From Eubacterium sp. (GTDB lineage: Bacteria > Bacillota_A > Clostridia > Lachnospirales > Lachnospiraceae), in assembly GCA_023663915.1 (NCBI GenBank), contig JAMPGN010000076.1, positions 1-16,876 on the forward strand: 16,876 nt of DNA. The letters are read 5' to 3'. How positions within the stretch are numbered: the first letter of the stretch is position 1; the number at the start of each line of letters is the position of its first letter. The notes under the pieces are model-generated. The model was not told the origin of the DNA and searched no databases. It saw only the letters and a list, made by a program, of their open reading frames with translations. The translations under genes and the position numbers were made by a program. Below are positions 7,452 through 14,418 of the stretch, piece after piece.

Positions 7452-8300
7452 ATGAGTGCGGCGGATTGTATTTTTATTGATATGTGCAGGGATATTTTGG
7501 AGAATGGGACGAGTACGGAGGGGGAGAAGGTGCGTCCTCATTGGGAGGATGGGACTCCGGCATATACGGTGAAGAAGTTCGGGGTAGTTAACCGGTATGA
7601 TCTGTCGCGGGAGTTTCCGATTATGACGCTGCGCAGGACGGCGCTTAAGAGCGCTACGGACGAAATGTTGTGGATATGGCAGCAGAAATCGAATAATGTC
7701 AATGATCTGCACAGTCATATATGGGATGAATGGGCGGATGAGGACGGGTCGATTGGTAAGGCTTATGGGTATCAGATGGGCGTGAAGCATCAGTACAAAG
7801 AAGGGATGATGGATCAGGTTGACCGGGTGATTTATGATCTGAAGAATAACCCTTTCAGCCGCCGGATCATGACCAATATCTATGTGCATCAGGATCTTCA
7901 TGAGATGAATCTGTATCCCTGCGCCTACAGTATGACATTCAATGTGACGCAGAAGAAGGGGCATGGTAAGCTGACGCTCAATGCGATCTTAAACCAGCGG
8001 TCGCAGGATGTGCTCGCTGCCAATAACTGGAATGTCGTGCAGTATTCGGTGTTAGTGCATATGCTGGCGCAGGTATGCGGTATGGAAGTGGGAGAACTGG
8101 TTCATGTGATCGCGGATGCGCATATTTATGACAGGCATATCCCGATCATCAAGGAACTGATCGCGAGACCCGCCTATGATGCGCCGGCATTCTGGCTGAA
8201 TCCGGAAGTGAAGGATTTCTATGGGTTTACGAGAAATGATGTGAAGGTGGAGAATTATGTGACGGGTCCGCAGATTGAGAATATACCGATTGCGATATAG
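7452..8300 (+). CDS. thyA: Thymidylate synthase ThyA
   Basis: Makes dTMP from dUMP, using 5,10-methylene-THF as carbon and hydride donor and releasing dihydrofolate. The 282-residue form has the catalytic Cys (C157) in EMNLYPCAYSMTFNV, the paired Arg of FSRRIMTNIY (137-138) for phosphate binding, QRSQDV near 182-187, NNWNVVQYSV, and DAHIYDRH near the C-terminus. NLYPCAYS replaces the LPPCH version of E. coli, as is usual for the subfamily in Clostridia. An in-frame ATG at 7440 would add MKLV, but it directly abuts the AAAAGG sequence that would have to act as its ribosome binding site. The ATG at 7452 is 11-12 bases from that site and gives the family-typical MSxAD start. DHFR follows, so the two successive enzymes of the thymidylate cycle are adjacent. 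Confidence 0.93.
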   Translation: MSAADCIFIDMCRDILENGTSTEGEKVRPHWEDGTPAYTVKKFGVVNRYDLSREFPIMTLRRTALKSATDEMLWIWQQKSNNVNDLHSHIWDEWADEDGSIGKAYGYQMGVKHQYKEGMMDQVDRVIYDLKNNPFSRRIMTNIYVHQDLHEMNLYPCAYSMTFNVTQKKGHGKLTLNAILNQRSQDVLAANNWNVVQYSVLVHMLAQVCGMEVGELVHVIADAHIYDRHIPIIKELIARPAYDAPAFWLNPEVKDFYGFTRNDVKVENYVTGPQIENIPIAI

Positions 8301-8307
8301 CATGGAT

Positions 8308-8374
8308 AGAATGTATGGGCAAGTCCGAAAACGGGCATTCTCCGCATTGATTTGAGATTCCGCGGAGCGGAATC
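8308..8374 (+). promoter_or_regulatory. Overlapping alternative hairpins between thyA and folA
   Basis: Three dyads share arms: AGAATG (8308-8313) with CATTCT (8336-8341), CTCCGC (8340-8345) with GCGGAG (8362-8367), and GATTCCG (8356-8362) with CGGAATC (8368-8374). The last ends two bases before the folA ribosome binding site TGGAGG (8376-8381). The first dyad is weak. No T-tract follows, so this is not a terminator. A regulatory role is only a possibility. Confidence 0.3.
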
Positions 8375-8386
8375 ATGGAGGATAGT

Positions 8387-8932
8387 ATGAATTTAATCGT
8401 GGCAGTAGACAGCAACTGGGCGATCGGCTGTAAGAATAATCTGCTCGTCAGCATTCCGGCGGATCACAAATTTTTCCGGCAGGAGACCACGGGCAAAGTG
8501 GTGGTGCTTGGAAGAAAGACGCTTGAGACTTTTCCGCAGGGAATGCCTTTGAAGAACAGGACGAACATTATATTGTCCACCAATCCGGATTATCGGGTGA
8601 AGGACGCGATTGTTGTACACAGCAAGGAAGAACTTTTGAAGAAACTGAAAAGTTATCCGGACAAGGACATCTACATTATCGGTGGGGAGAGCGTTTACCG
8701 CATGATGCTTCCTTACTGCGATGTGGCGCATGTGACGAAGATCGACCATACATATGAGGCGGATGCTTATTTTCCGAATCTGGACGAGGCAAAGGAGTGG
8801 GAGATCACGGCGGACAGTGAGGAGCAGACCTATTTCGATATCGCATATGAGTTTGTAAAGTATGAGCGTAAGAAGCCGGAATGTTTGGTGCAGACAACGG
8901 AGGATGCAACGCTGCAGACGGCAGAGCGGTAA
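8387..8932 (+). CDS. folA: Dihydrofolate reductase
   Basis: Reduces dihydrofolate to tetrahydrofolate with NADPH, closing the cycle opened by ThyA just upstream. Family marks in the 181-residue protein: MNLIVAVDSNWAIGCKNNL at the start, D26 in IPADHKFF as the active-site acid, GRKTLETFP (42-50) and IIGGESVY (97-104) for NADPH binding, and a C-terminal strand TYFDIAYEFVKYER. About 20 residues beyond the usual end (from KKPECLVQ onward) form an unusual polar tail made of imperfect repeats in DNA. An upstream in-frame ATG at 8375 is rejected, because TGGAGG (8376-8381) lies five bases before the ATG at 8387 and overlaps that alternative. Transcription with thyA is likely, as only 86 bases separate them. 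Trimethoprim sensitivity cannot be read from the sequence. Confidence 0.93.
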   Translation: MNLIVAVDSNWAIGCKNNLLVSIPADHKFFRQETTGKVVVLGRKTLETFPQGMPLKNRTNIILSTNPDYRVKDAIVVHSKEELLKKLKSYPDKDIYIIGGESVYRMMLPYCDVAHVTKIDHTYEADAYFPNLDEAKEWEITADSEEQTYFDIAYEFVKYERKKPECLVQTTEDATLQTAER

Positions 8933-8965
8933 AATACAGACAGCGGAGCGCAGGGGATTAGAATT

Positions 8966-8974
8966 AAGGAAGGA
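8966..8974 (+). promoter_or_regulatory. Ribosome binding site that fixes the histidine kinase start
   Basis: AAGGAAGGA lies seven bases before the ATG at 8982. The open frame continues up to 8862 inside folA, but nothing comparable precedes that start. Confidence 0.75.
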
Positions 8975-8981
8975 TAACAGT

Positions 8982-10961
8982 ATGGGGCAGACCGAACAGG
9001 AAAGAGCAGTAAACAGAGAAGAGCAGGCGTCCACATTCATGCAGGCGAGAGAGCAGTTTGAGCAGAAGAACGTGGAGCTGGAAGAGGCGATCATTGCTGC
9101 GAAGAAGGCAAACAGCGCAAGGGATATTTTTCTGGCGAATATGTCTCATGAGCTTCGCACGCCGATCAACACGATTCTGGGATTAAACGAGTTGATTATC
9201 CGGGAGAGCCAGGAAGAGGCGATCAAGGAATATGCGTATGATATCAGACAGGCGGGAAGCATTCTGCTCACATTGGTCAGTGATATTTTGGATTTTACGA
9301 AACTGGAAGCCGGACAAATGGATCTTATGGAGGGAATCTATGATATCAGTTCCCTGCTTAATGATCTGATCAACGGCATCTCCATGCAGCTTCGCAAGAA
9401 AAAGCTGGAACTGAAACTGGATATCGCGAAGGATATTCCTTATAAATTATCGGGCGATGAGATCCATATCCGCCAGGTGATCTCCAATCTGTTGTCCAAT
9501 GCCGTAAAATACACGGAAAAAGGGACGGTAACGCTGCATCTTGGCTGGCAGCAGATGTCGGCGGATGAGATCGAACTCAGAGTTTCTGTCAAAGATACCG
9601 GGGCAGGCATTAAGAAAACGGATATACCGAAACTGTTTGGAGTGTTCCAGCGGATGGATTCCACCGTCAGGAGCAAAAAAGACCGGACCAGGCTGGGACT
9701 TGCCATCACCAACAGACTGGTGGAAATGATGGGCGGCAGGCTGGAAGTGGACAGTGCTTACGGGAAAGGTTCGGAATTTTCTTTCAGTATCGTGCAGAAA
9801 GTGATGGATGACAAGCCTTTGGGTGATTTTGAGAAACAGTACTACGAGAGTCTGCATGGGATGGACAATTATAAGCAGAAGTTTATCGCACCCATGGGAA
9901 GGATACTGGTCGTTGACGACAATGCCATGAATCTGGCGGTGGCGCAGGGACTGCTCAAACAGACGAGACTGCAGGTTGATGTGGCGAGCAGCGGCGAGGA
10001 ATGTCTGGAGCTTATCAAGCGCAAACCATACCATCTGATCTGTCTGGATCATATGATGCCGGTGATGGACGGCGTGCAGACGCTTCATGCGATCAAGGCG
10101 CTTGAGGGAAATCCTTCGGCGGACGTGCCGGTGATCGCGCTGACGGCAAACGCAGTGGCGGGAGCAAGGGAGTTTTATTTAAACGAGGGATTTCAGGATT
10201 ATCTGACGAAACCGATCGATGCGGACAAGTTTGAGAATATGCTGATCGAATATCTTCCCGATAACGTGGTCTATCTGACGCATCCGCAGGACATGGAACG
10301 CGATTACGTAAGGGAGGAGGCGGGGACGGCATTGGATATCCAGGAGAGCCAGCTTTATGTGATTGGTCTTAATATCCGCAACGGACTCAAATATATGGGC
10401 GGCGACAAAGCGCTCTATGGCAAAGTGCTCCATGACTTCCATTTAATCTTACAGGAGAAGGAAGAGTCGCTGCGTAATTTCCTAAAGAAAGGCGATATGC
10501 CGGGATATGCGATTATCGTCCATTCCTTAAAGGGCAATGCGCGCAATGTAGGCGCCGACGGTCTTGCCGATGAAGCGTTTGAGCTGGAGAAAATGAGCAA
10601 GGCAGGACGCTTGGAGGATGTGGAAGTCCGCTCGCCGATTTTATTCAATATGATGAAGAATATGCGCAACAGCTTAAAAATATATCTGGATAACGAGGCG
10701 CAGGCTGAGGCGGAAGGGGTAAGCGAGACATCGAAGGAAAAGGAGATTCTGACGATCACGGACGAAGAGTGGAAGAAAGCGCTGCAAGAGCTTGCCGAAC
10801 GTCTGGATGATTTTGACGGGGACAGTGTCAATGAAAAACTGGAAGAACTTAAGCGGTATGACCGTCCAGAGTCGGATAAGAAGATGCTTCGCCTGTGTGA
10901 GAAGGCGGTCAGGGATTACGCTTATGATGTTGCTCTGGAAGTGGTCAATGCGGTAATGTGA
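8982..10961 (+). CDS. Soluble hybrid histidine kinase (HisKA-HATPase-REC-Hpt)
   Basis: A 659-residue phosphorelay protein. A short N-terminal coiled coil (about 1-45) leads to the H-box FLANMSHELRTP with phospho-acceptor H56. The N-box RQVISNLLSNAVKY (N169, N173) and G1 box DTGAGI (205-210) follow. The G2 box reads RTRLGLAI (235-242) instead of the usual GTGLGLAI. A receiver domain (about 306-426) has D312/D313, phospho-acceptor D356, T388 and K410. An Hpt domain has H514 in VHSLKGNARNVG. A charged helical tail ends the protein. No transmembrane helix, PAS or GAF domain is seen, so the kinase appears cytoplasmic and lacks a recognisable input. An Hpt domain at the end implies phosphate is passed on to a separate regulator, not seen here. 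The start at 8982 is 49 bases after folA. A recent MITE lies just behind the gene. Confidence 0.9.
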   Translation: MGQTEQERAVNREEQASTFMQAREQFEQKNVELEEAIIAAKKANSARDIFLANMSHELRTPINTILGLNELIIRESQEEAIKEYAYDIRQAGSILLTLVSDILDFTKLEAGQMDLMEGIYDISSLLNDLINGISMQLRKKKLELKLDIAKDIPYKLSGDEIHIRQVISNLLSNAVKYTEKGTVTLHLGWQQMSADEIELRVSVKDTGAGIKKTDIPKLFGVFQRMDSTVRSKKDRTRLGLAITNRLVEMMGGRLEVDSAYGKGSEFSFSIVQKVMDDKPLGDFEKQYYESLHGMDNYKQKFIAPMGRILVVDDNAMNLAVAQGLLKQTRLQVDVASSGEECLELIKRKPYHLICLDHMMPVMDGVQTLHAIKALEGNPSADVPVIALTANAVAGAREFYLNEGFQDYLTKPIDADKFENMLIEYLPDNVVYLTHPQDMERDYVREEAGTALDIQESQLYVIGLNIRNGLKYMGGDKALYGKVLHDFHLILQEKEESLRNFLKKGDMPGYAIIVHSLKGNARNVGADGLADEAFELEKMSKAGRLEDVEVRSPILFNMMKNMRNSLKIYLDNEAQAEAEGVSETSKEKEILTITDEEWKKALQELAERLDDFDGDSVNEKLEELKRYDRPESDKKMLRLCEKAVRDYAYDVALEVVNAVM

Positions 10962-10972
10962 TATTGTGGGCG

Positions 10973-10980
10973 GAAAATAT
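10973..10980 (+). repeat. Left 8-bp target-site duplication of the MITE
   Basis: GAAAATAT directly abuts the left terminal repeat and is identical to the copy at 11167-11174. Confidence 0.85.
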
Positions 10981-11166
10981 GTAACAGTTCAGCCATGCCA
11001 TTCATAATTTGCCAGAATATACATTATGCACAAAAGATTTACGAGTTGGCTGGCAAATTATTCATGTCGGGCGTCCGCCCTATAGAAATGATTGTACAAC
11101 TTGCCTTTAGTGAGCAAGCTCCCACAGACAAGTTGTACAATCATTTCTGCATGGCTGAACTGTTAC
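10981..11166. mobile_element. MITE, 186 bp, IS66-like ends, highly structured
   Basis: Perfect 18-bp terminal inverted repeats, GTAACAGTTCAGCCATGC (10981-10998) and its complement (11149-11166), are flanked by identical 8-bp copies of GAAAATAT. Inside are three more inverted repeats: a 12-bp stem (11004-11015 with 11050-11061, loop 34), GGGC/GCCC (11069-11080), and a perfect 19-bp stem (11085-11103 with 11129-11147, loop 25). The whole element would fold as a closing stem with three arms. No transposase is present. From family knowledge, ends beginning GTAA together with 8-bp duplications point to IS66-family transposases as the mobilising enzyme; this is inference. It sits between the histidine kinase and the ilvE promoter. 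A 67-codon open frame crosses it and its right edge but looks accidental. Confidence 0.85.
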
Positions 11167-11174
11167 GAAAATAT
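11167..11174 (+). repeat. Right 8-bp target-site duplication of the MITE
   Basis: GAAAATAT directly follows the right terminal repeat, 21 bases before the ilvE -35 element. Confidence 0.85.
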
Positions 11175-11194
11175 TGCGGCACGGGAATCGTATC

Positions 11195-11222
11195 TTGACT
11201 TTTGAAGATAAAGGTATAATAT
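11195..11222 (+). promoter_or_regulatory. Probable ilvE promoter
   Basis: TTGACT (11195-11200) precedes TATAAT (11215-11220) by 14 bases. The overlapping TAATAT (11217-11222) gives a better 16-base spacing and is preferred as -10. The leader would be about 40 bases, too short for a T-box or leader-peptide attenuator. Confidence 0.55.
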
Positions 11223-11270
11223 TAAAAAAGAATAGCAAGGTTGCACTTGGGGAAAAGGAGCGAGGAGAAG

Positions 11271-12296
11271 ATGGAAAAAAAGAACATAGACTGGGCAAAT
11301 CTGGGGTTTAGTTATCAGGAGACGGACAAGAGGTTCGTAGCTAATTATAAAAACGGGGCATGGGATGAGGGCGTACTCGTGTCCGATGCAAATATTGTAA
11401 TCAATGAATGCGCCGGGGTGCTACAGTATGCGCAGACATGTTTTGAGGGTATGAAGGCGTATACGACGGAAGACGGGCGCATCGTGACTTTTCGTCCGGA
11501 CTTGAATGCGCAGCGTATGGAAGATACCTGTAAAAGACTGGAGATGCCGGTATTTCCGAAGGAGCGTTTTGTACAGGCTGTAGTGGATACGGTGGCGGCG
11601 AACGAGGCGTATGTGCCGCCTTACGGTTCGGGTGCGACGTTATATATCCGCCCTTTTATGTTCGGAAGTTCCGCCGTGATCGGCGTAAAACCTGCGGATG
11701 AATACCAGTTCCGGGTGTTTACCACGCCGGTAGGCCCTTACTTTAAAGGCGGTGTGAAACCTCTGACCATCAAGGTAAGTGATTTCGACAGAGCCGCGCC
11801 GCATGGCACAGGACATATCAAAGCGGGGCTTAATTATGCCATGAGCTTACATGCCATCGTGACGGCACATGCGGAAGGATATGATGAGAATATGTATCTG
11901 GATGCGGCGACCAGAACGAATGTGGAGGAGACGGGCGGCGCGAATTTCCTGTTTGTGACGAAAGATAACAAAGTCGTGACACCGAAGTCCGGCAGTATCC
12001 TTCCCTCGATCACGAGACGCTCGCTGATGGTGGTTGCCAAAGACTATCTCGGTCTGGAAGTGGAAGAGAGGGAAGTAGTGTTTGAGGAAGTGAAAGATTT
12101 CGCGGAGTGCGGTCTGTGCGGTACGGCAGCAGCGATTTCCCCAGTAGGCAAGATTGTAGACCATGGCAAAGAGATCGAGCTGCCCAGCGGTATGAGTGAG
12201 ATGGGACCAATCACCAAGAAATTGTATGATACACTGACAGGTATCCAGATGGGACGCATCGAAGCTCCTGAGGGCTGGATTCATGTGATCAAATAA
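11271..12296 (+). CDS. ilvE: Branched-chain amino acid aminotransferase
   Basis: A PLP-dependent fold-type IV aminotransferase that performs the last step of leucine, isoleucine and valine synthesis, exchanging amino groups between the keto acids and glutamate. The 341-residue length is typical of the larger (eukaryote-like, class II) BCAT branch. The PLP lysine is K184 in GHIKAGLNYAMSLHA. E220 in NVEETGGANFLFV is placed where the cofactor-nitrogen Glu lies. YIRPFMFG (125-132) and LQYAQTCFEGMKAY (51-64) are further family marks. Where human BCAT has its redox CXXC, this protein has GTAAAISPV, without those cysteines. AAGGAG (11255-11260) and GAGGAG (11262-11267) before the ATG fix the start; an upstream TTG at 11241 is less likely. 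The gene is bounded by its own promoter and terminator, so it is probably monocistronic. Confidence 0.95.
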   Translation: MEKKNIDWANLGFSYQETDKRFVANYKNGAWDEGVLVSDANIVINECAGVLQYAQTCFEGMKAYTTEDGRIVTFRPDLNAQRMEDTCKRLEMPVFPKERFVQAVVDTVAANEAYVPPYGSGATLYIRPFMFGSSAVIGVKPADEYQFRVFTTPVGPYFKGGVKPLTIKVSDFDRAAPHGTGHIKAGLNYAMSLHAIVTAHAEGYDENMYLDAATRTNVEETGGANFLFVTKDNKVVTPKSGSILPSITRRSLMVVAKDYLGLEVEEREVVFEEVKDFAECGLCGTAAAISPVGKIVDHGKEIELPSGMSEMGPITKKLYDTLTGIQMGRIEAPEGWIHVIK

Positions 12297-12311
12297 AGTT
12301 AAGAAACAGGG

Positions 12312-12354
12312 GGATTAAGTTGAAATGTTTTTTGCATGCAATTTAATCCTTTTT
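12312..12354 (+). terminator. Rho-independent terminator after ilvE
   Basis: GGATTAAGTTG (12312-12322) pairs with CAATTTAATCC (12339-12349) over 11 positions, with one G-T pair and a 16-base loop, and is followed by TTTTT (12350-12354). The PHP gene starts 14 bases later, so its own transcript must begin inside or by read-through of this hairpin. Confidence 0.8.
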
Positions 12355-12368
12355 AAAATGGAGACGGA

Positions 12369-13127
12369 ATGAGTACATCAATAAGGGAAAAATACCCATA
12401 CTTATATGAGACACATCTGCACACGTCAGAGTCCAGCGCATGCGCGAGAAGCACGGGACAGGAAATGGCGAGGGCTTGTAAGGAATACGGTTACAGCGGT
12501 ATTTTCGTGACAGACCATAACTGGGGCGGTAATACTGCCGTGGACAGGAGTCTTCCATGGGAACAGTGGGTGGATACGTTTGCGCTTGGCTATGAACATG
12601 CCAAGGAGGAGGGAGAACGGATTGGACTAGATGTTTTTTTCGGATACGAAGCGGGATACCAGGGAACGGAGTTTTTGATTTATGGGATTGATCCTGCGTG
12701 GATGAGGGTACACCCACAGCTTCTGACGATCGATGTGGAAGAACAGTACCGGCTTGTGCATGAGGCGAGCGGCATGGTGATACATGCCCATCCTTTCCGG
12801 GAAGAGGCTTATATTCCGGCGGTGCGCCTGTATCCCGAATGGGTGGACGGCGTGGAAGGAATCAACGCCACCCATTCCAACTCAAAAAGCGGCGGACACA
12901 ACGATCCGGCATTCGATGTGAAGGCGGTCGCTTACGCCCGTGAGCATGCCCTGCCTATGAGTGCAGGTTCGGATATCCATGGAGTGCATCTGTTCGGTGG
13001 TGGGATCGCTTTTCGTAGAAAGCTCACATCGGCGGCGGATTATATCCATGCGCTGCTTTCGGGGGAAGATTATGTGCTGACCAACGGGGAAGTGTGGTAT
13101 GATAAGTTTGGGAATGTCATACAATGA
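12369..13127 (+). CDS. PHP-domain metal-dependent phosphoesterase
   Basis: A 252-residue cytoplasmic protein with the polymerase and histidinol phosphatase (PHP) fold, a TIM-like barrel with a cluster of metals that hydrolyses phosphoesters. Motifs in order: ETHLHTSES (H16, H18), VTDHNW (D49, H50), GYEAG (E94), VIHAHPF (H139, H141), NATHSNS (H169) and AGSDIHG (D202, H204). All expected ligands are present, so it should be active. The length fits stand-alone PHP proteins related to YciV/TrpH-like nucleases and nucleotidases; the substrate cannot be told, and histidinol phosphatase is less likely because no his genes are near. GGAG (12360-12363) lies five bases before the ATG. The stop overlaps an in-frame ATG of the next gene's longer reading frame, pointing to co-transcription with the foldase. 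Confidence 0.87.
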   Translation: MSTSIREKYPYLYETHLHTSESSACARSTGQEMARACKEYGYSGIFVTDHNWGGNTAVDRSLPWEQWVDTFALGYEHAKEEGERIGLDVFFGYEAGYQGTEFLIYGIDPAWMRVHPQLLTIDVEEQYRLVHEASGMVIHAHPFREEAYIPAVRLYPEWVDGVEGINATHSNSKSGGHNDPAFDVKAVAYAREHALPMSAGSDIHGVHLFGGGIAFRRKLTSAADYIHALLSGEDYVLTNGEVWYDKFGNVIQ

Positions 13128-13150
13128 TATCGTGGAAGGAATCAAAATAT

Positions 13151-14218
13151 ATGACCAGAAACAGATGGAAAAATTTGGCGGGGTTATTGCTGGCGGCGGT
13201 CATGGCGGCGGCAGGCGTGACAGGATGTGGAAATAAGGATAATGTCAGTACGAAAGTAGTCCTTACCACCGGGTTCAATAAGGACGAAGTGTTTCGGATC
13301 GAGACGAGCGCATGTACATTGCCGGAAATCATGGTGTATCTGACCAATATTCAGAACCGGTATGAAAGCGTGTACGGGACGGAAATATGGAACACGAACG
13401 TAGACGGCGTGACGTTGGAGCAGAATGTCAAGGATATTGCGCTTGCCCAGATCGCCCGCATCAAAACGATGAATCTGATGGCGGGAAGATATGAAGTGGA
13501 GCTTAGTGATGAGGAAAAAGCACAGGTAGAAAATGCGGCAAACACTTATTACAGTTCGCTGAACGATACCGAGATCGAGCAGATGGGTGTGTCTGAGGAA
13601 ACGATCAGCGAGTTGTATGCGGAATTTGCGCTGGCAGAAAAAGTGTATCAGTATACGATCAAGGACATTAATCCGGAGATCAGCGACGATGAGGCGCGGA
13701 CGATCACGGTACAGCATATTCTGGTCAAAACTTATGCACTGGACGGTACCGGCAAGAAGATCGAGTATACGGAACAGGCGAAAAGAAAGGCTTATGAAGA
13801 GGCGTGTGAGGCGCTTGAGCTGGCAAAGGAAGGGGAAGATTTCGACGAGCTGATCCGGCGTTACAGCGAGGATGATAAGGCGACGTACTCTTTCGGCAAG
13901 GGAGAGATGGAAGAGGCTTTTGAGACGGCGGCTTTTAATCTCGGCAAAGATGAGATCAGCGACATTGTGGAGACGGAATTTGGATATCACATCATCAAAT
14001 GCCTGAACACTTTCAATAAAGATGAGACGGATGCCAACAAGACTAAGATCGTCGATCAGAGAAGGGCGGAGGCGTTTGGACAGGAGTACGACGCTTATGT
14101 GGCGACGCTGACCAGAAACCTGAATGAAGAATTGTGGGACGGCGTGGGATTTATACACGATGAAGCGGTGAAGACCATGGATTTCTTCGATGTGTATACG
14201 GAGTATTTCGGGAGCTAA
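13151..14218 (+). CDS. prsA: Parvulin-type peptidyl-prolyl isomerase lipoprotein (PrsA/SurA-like)
   Basis: An extracytoplasmic foldase anchored by lipid that assists folding of exported proteins. The signal peptide has basic residues (MTRNRWKN), a hydrophobic core and the lipobox GVTGC with lipidated C26. A helical N-terminal chaperone part follows (about 45-170). The parvulin domain spans about 184-287, from TVQHILVKT to FGYHIIK, with FDELIRRYSED and the FGKGEM/FETAAFNL segments typical of the fold. A C-terminal helical arm ends at EYFGS. An alternative ATG at 13124 overlaps the PHP stop by four bases and would put nine extra residues before the signal peptide. The ATG at 13151 is preferred because it follows GGAAGGA and gives a normal n-region. 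Family is clear; prsA as a name is by similarity only, as clostridia often have several such lipoproteins. Confidence 0.88.
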   Translation: MTRNRWKNLAGLLLAAVMAAAGVTGCGNKDNVSTKVVLTTGFNKDEVFRIETSACTLPEIMVYLTNIQNRYESVYGTEIWNTNVDGVTLEQNVKDIALAQIARIKTMNLMAGRYEVELSDEEKAQVENAANTYYSSLNDTEIEQMGVSEETISELYAEFALAEKVYQYTIKDINPEISDDEARTITVQHILVKTYALDGTGKKIEYTEQAKRKAYEEACEALELAKEGEDFDELIRRYSEDDKATYSFGKGEMEEAFETAAFNLGKDEISDIVETEFGYHIIKCLNTFNKDETDANKTKIVDQRRAEAFGQEYDAYVATLTRNLNEELWDGVGFIHDEAVKTMDFFDVYTEYFGS

Positions 14219-14224
14219 AAACGC

Positions 14225-14244
14225 AGTTTAGAAAAAGTTTAGAA
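14225..14244 (+). repeat. Direct repeat of 9 bp, 11-base period
   Basis: AGTTTAGAA occurs at 14225-14233 and 14236-14244, one helical turn apart, just upstream of the CIRCE and overlapping a possible -35. It may be a binding site or a chance AT-rich repeat. Confidence 0.4.
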
Positions 14245-14265
14245 TTATGCAAACATGCATAAAAT
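14238..14265 (+). promoter_or_regulatory. Candidate htpG promoter P1, upstream of CIRCE
   Basis: TTTAGA (14238-14243) and TAAAAT (14260-14265) are 16 bases apart. A start near 14272 would place the CIRCE in the first transcribed bases, the classic arrangement for HrcA control. The spacer contains a perfect dyad, TTATGCA-AACA-TGCATAA (14245-14262). Confidence 0.4.
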
Positions 14266-14284
14266 GGGCACAAAACGGAAATTA

Positions 14285-14311
14285 TTAGCACTCAATCAGA
14301 TTGAGTGCTAA
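14285..14311. promoter_or_regulatory. CIRCE operator (HrcA binding site)
   Basis: TTAGCACTC (14285-14293), nine bases, then GAGTGCTAA (14303-14311): an exact match to the CIRCE consensus. From established knowledge, the HrcA repressor binds this site and releases it on heat shock. It lies 107 bases before the htpG start and about 65 bases after the parvulin stop, so htpG is the likely target. Confidence 0.95.
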
Positions 14312-14318
14312 TTTTGTC

Positions 14319-14347
14319 TTGACTTCTTATTTTTGGAGTATTAAACT
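14319..14347 (+). promoter_or_regulatory. Candidate htpG promoter P2, downstream of CIRCE
   Basis: TTGACT (14319-14324) and TAAACT (14342-14347) are 17 bases apart. The -35 begins seven bases after the CIRCE. A start near 14354 would give a leader of about 65 bases. The -35 match and spacing are better than for P1; the position relative to CIRCE is less usual. Confidence 0.5.
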
Positions 14348-14418
14348 ATGCACTAGATGGAAAACCCCGTGCACAAGGGATATATAATAGGAAAATAGGA
14401 AGAAAGGAACGTGACAAA

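Noticed and set aside
8862..8981. Upstream extension of the histidine kinase into folA
   Set aside because: The 40 extra residues are Arg-rich, overlap the folA end in another frame and lack a ribosome binding site. AAGGAAGGA before 8982 gives a better start.
10995..11198. 67-codon open frame starting MPFIICQN
   Set aside because: It begins inside the left terminal repeat and runs through the hairpins and out of the MITE. Its sequence is fully explained by the inverted repeats and it has no convincing ribosome binding site.
13184..14158. 324-codon minus-strand frame opposite the parvulin gene
   Set aside because: Shadow of a well-supported lipoprotein gene; composition is unlike a real protein and no family is recognisable.
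14383..14388. TATAAT just before htpG as the main promoter
   Set aside because: No acceptable -35 lies 16-18 bases upstream, so it was not annotated, although a start there cannot be excluded.
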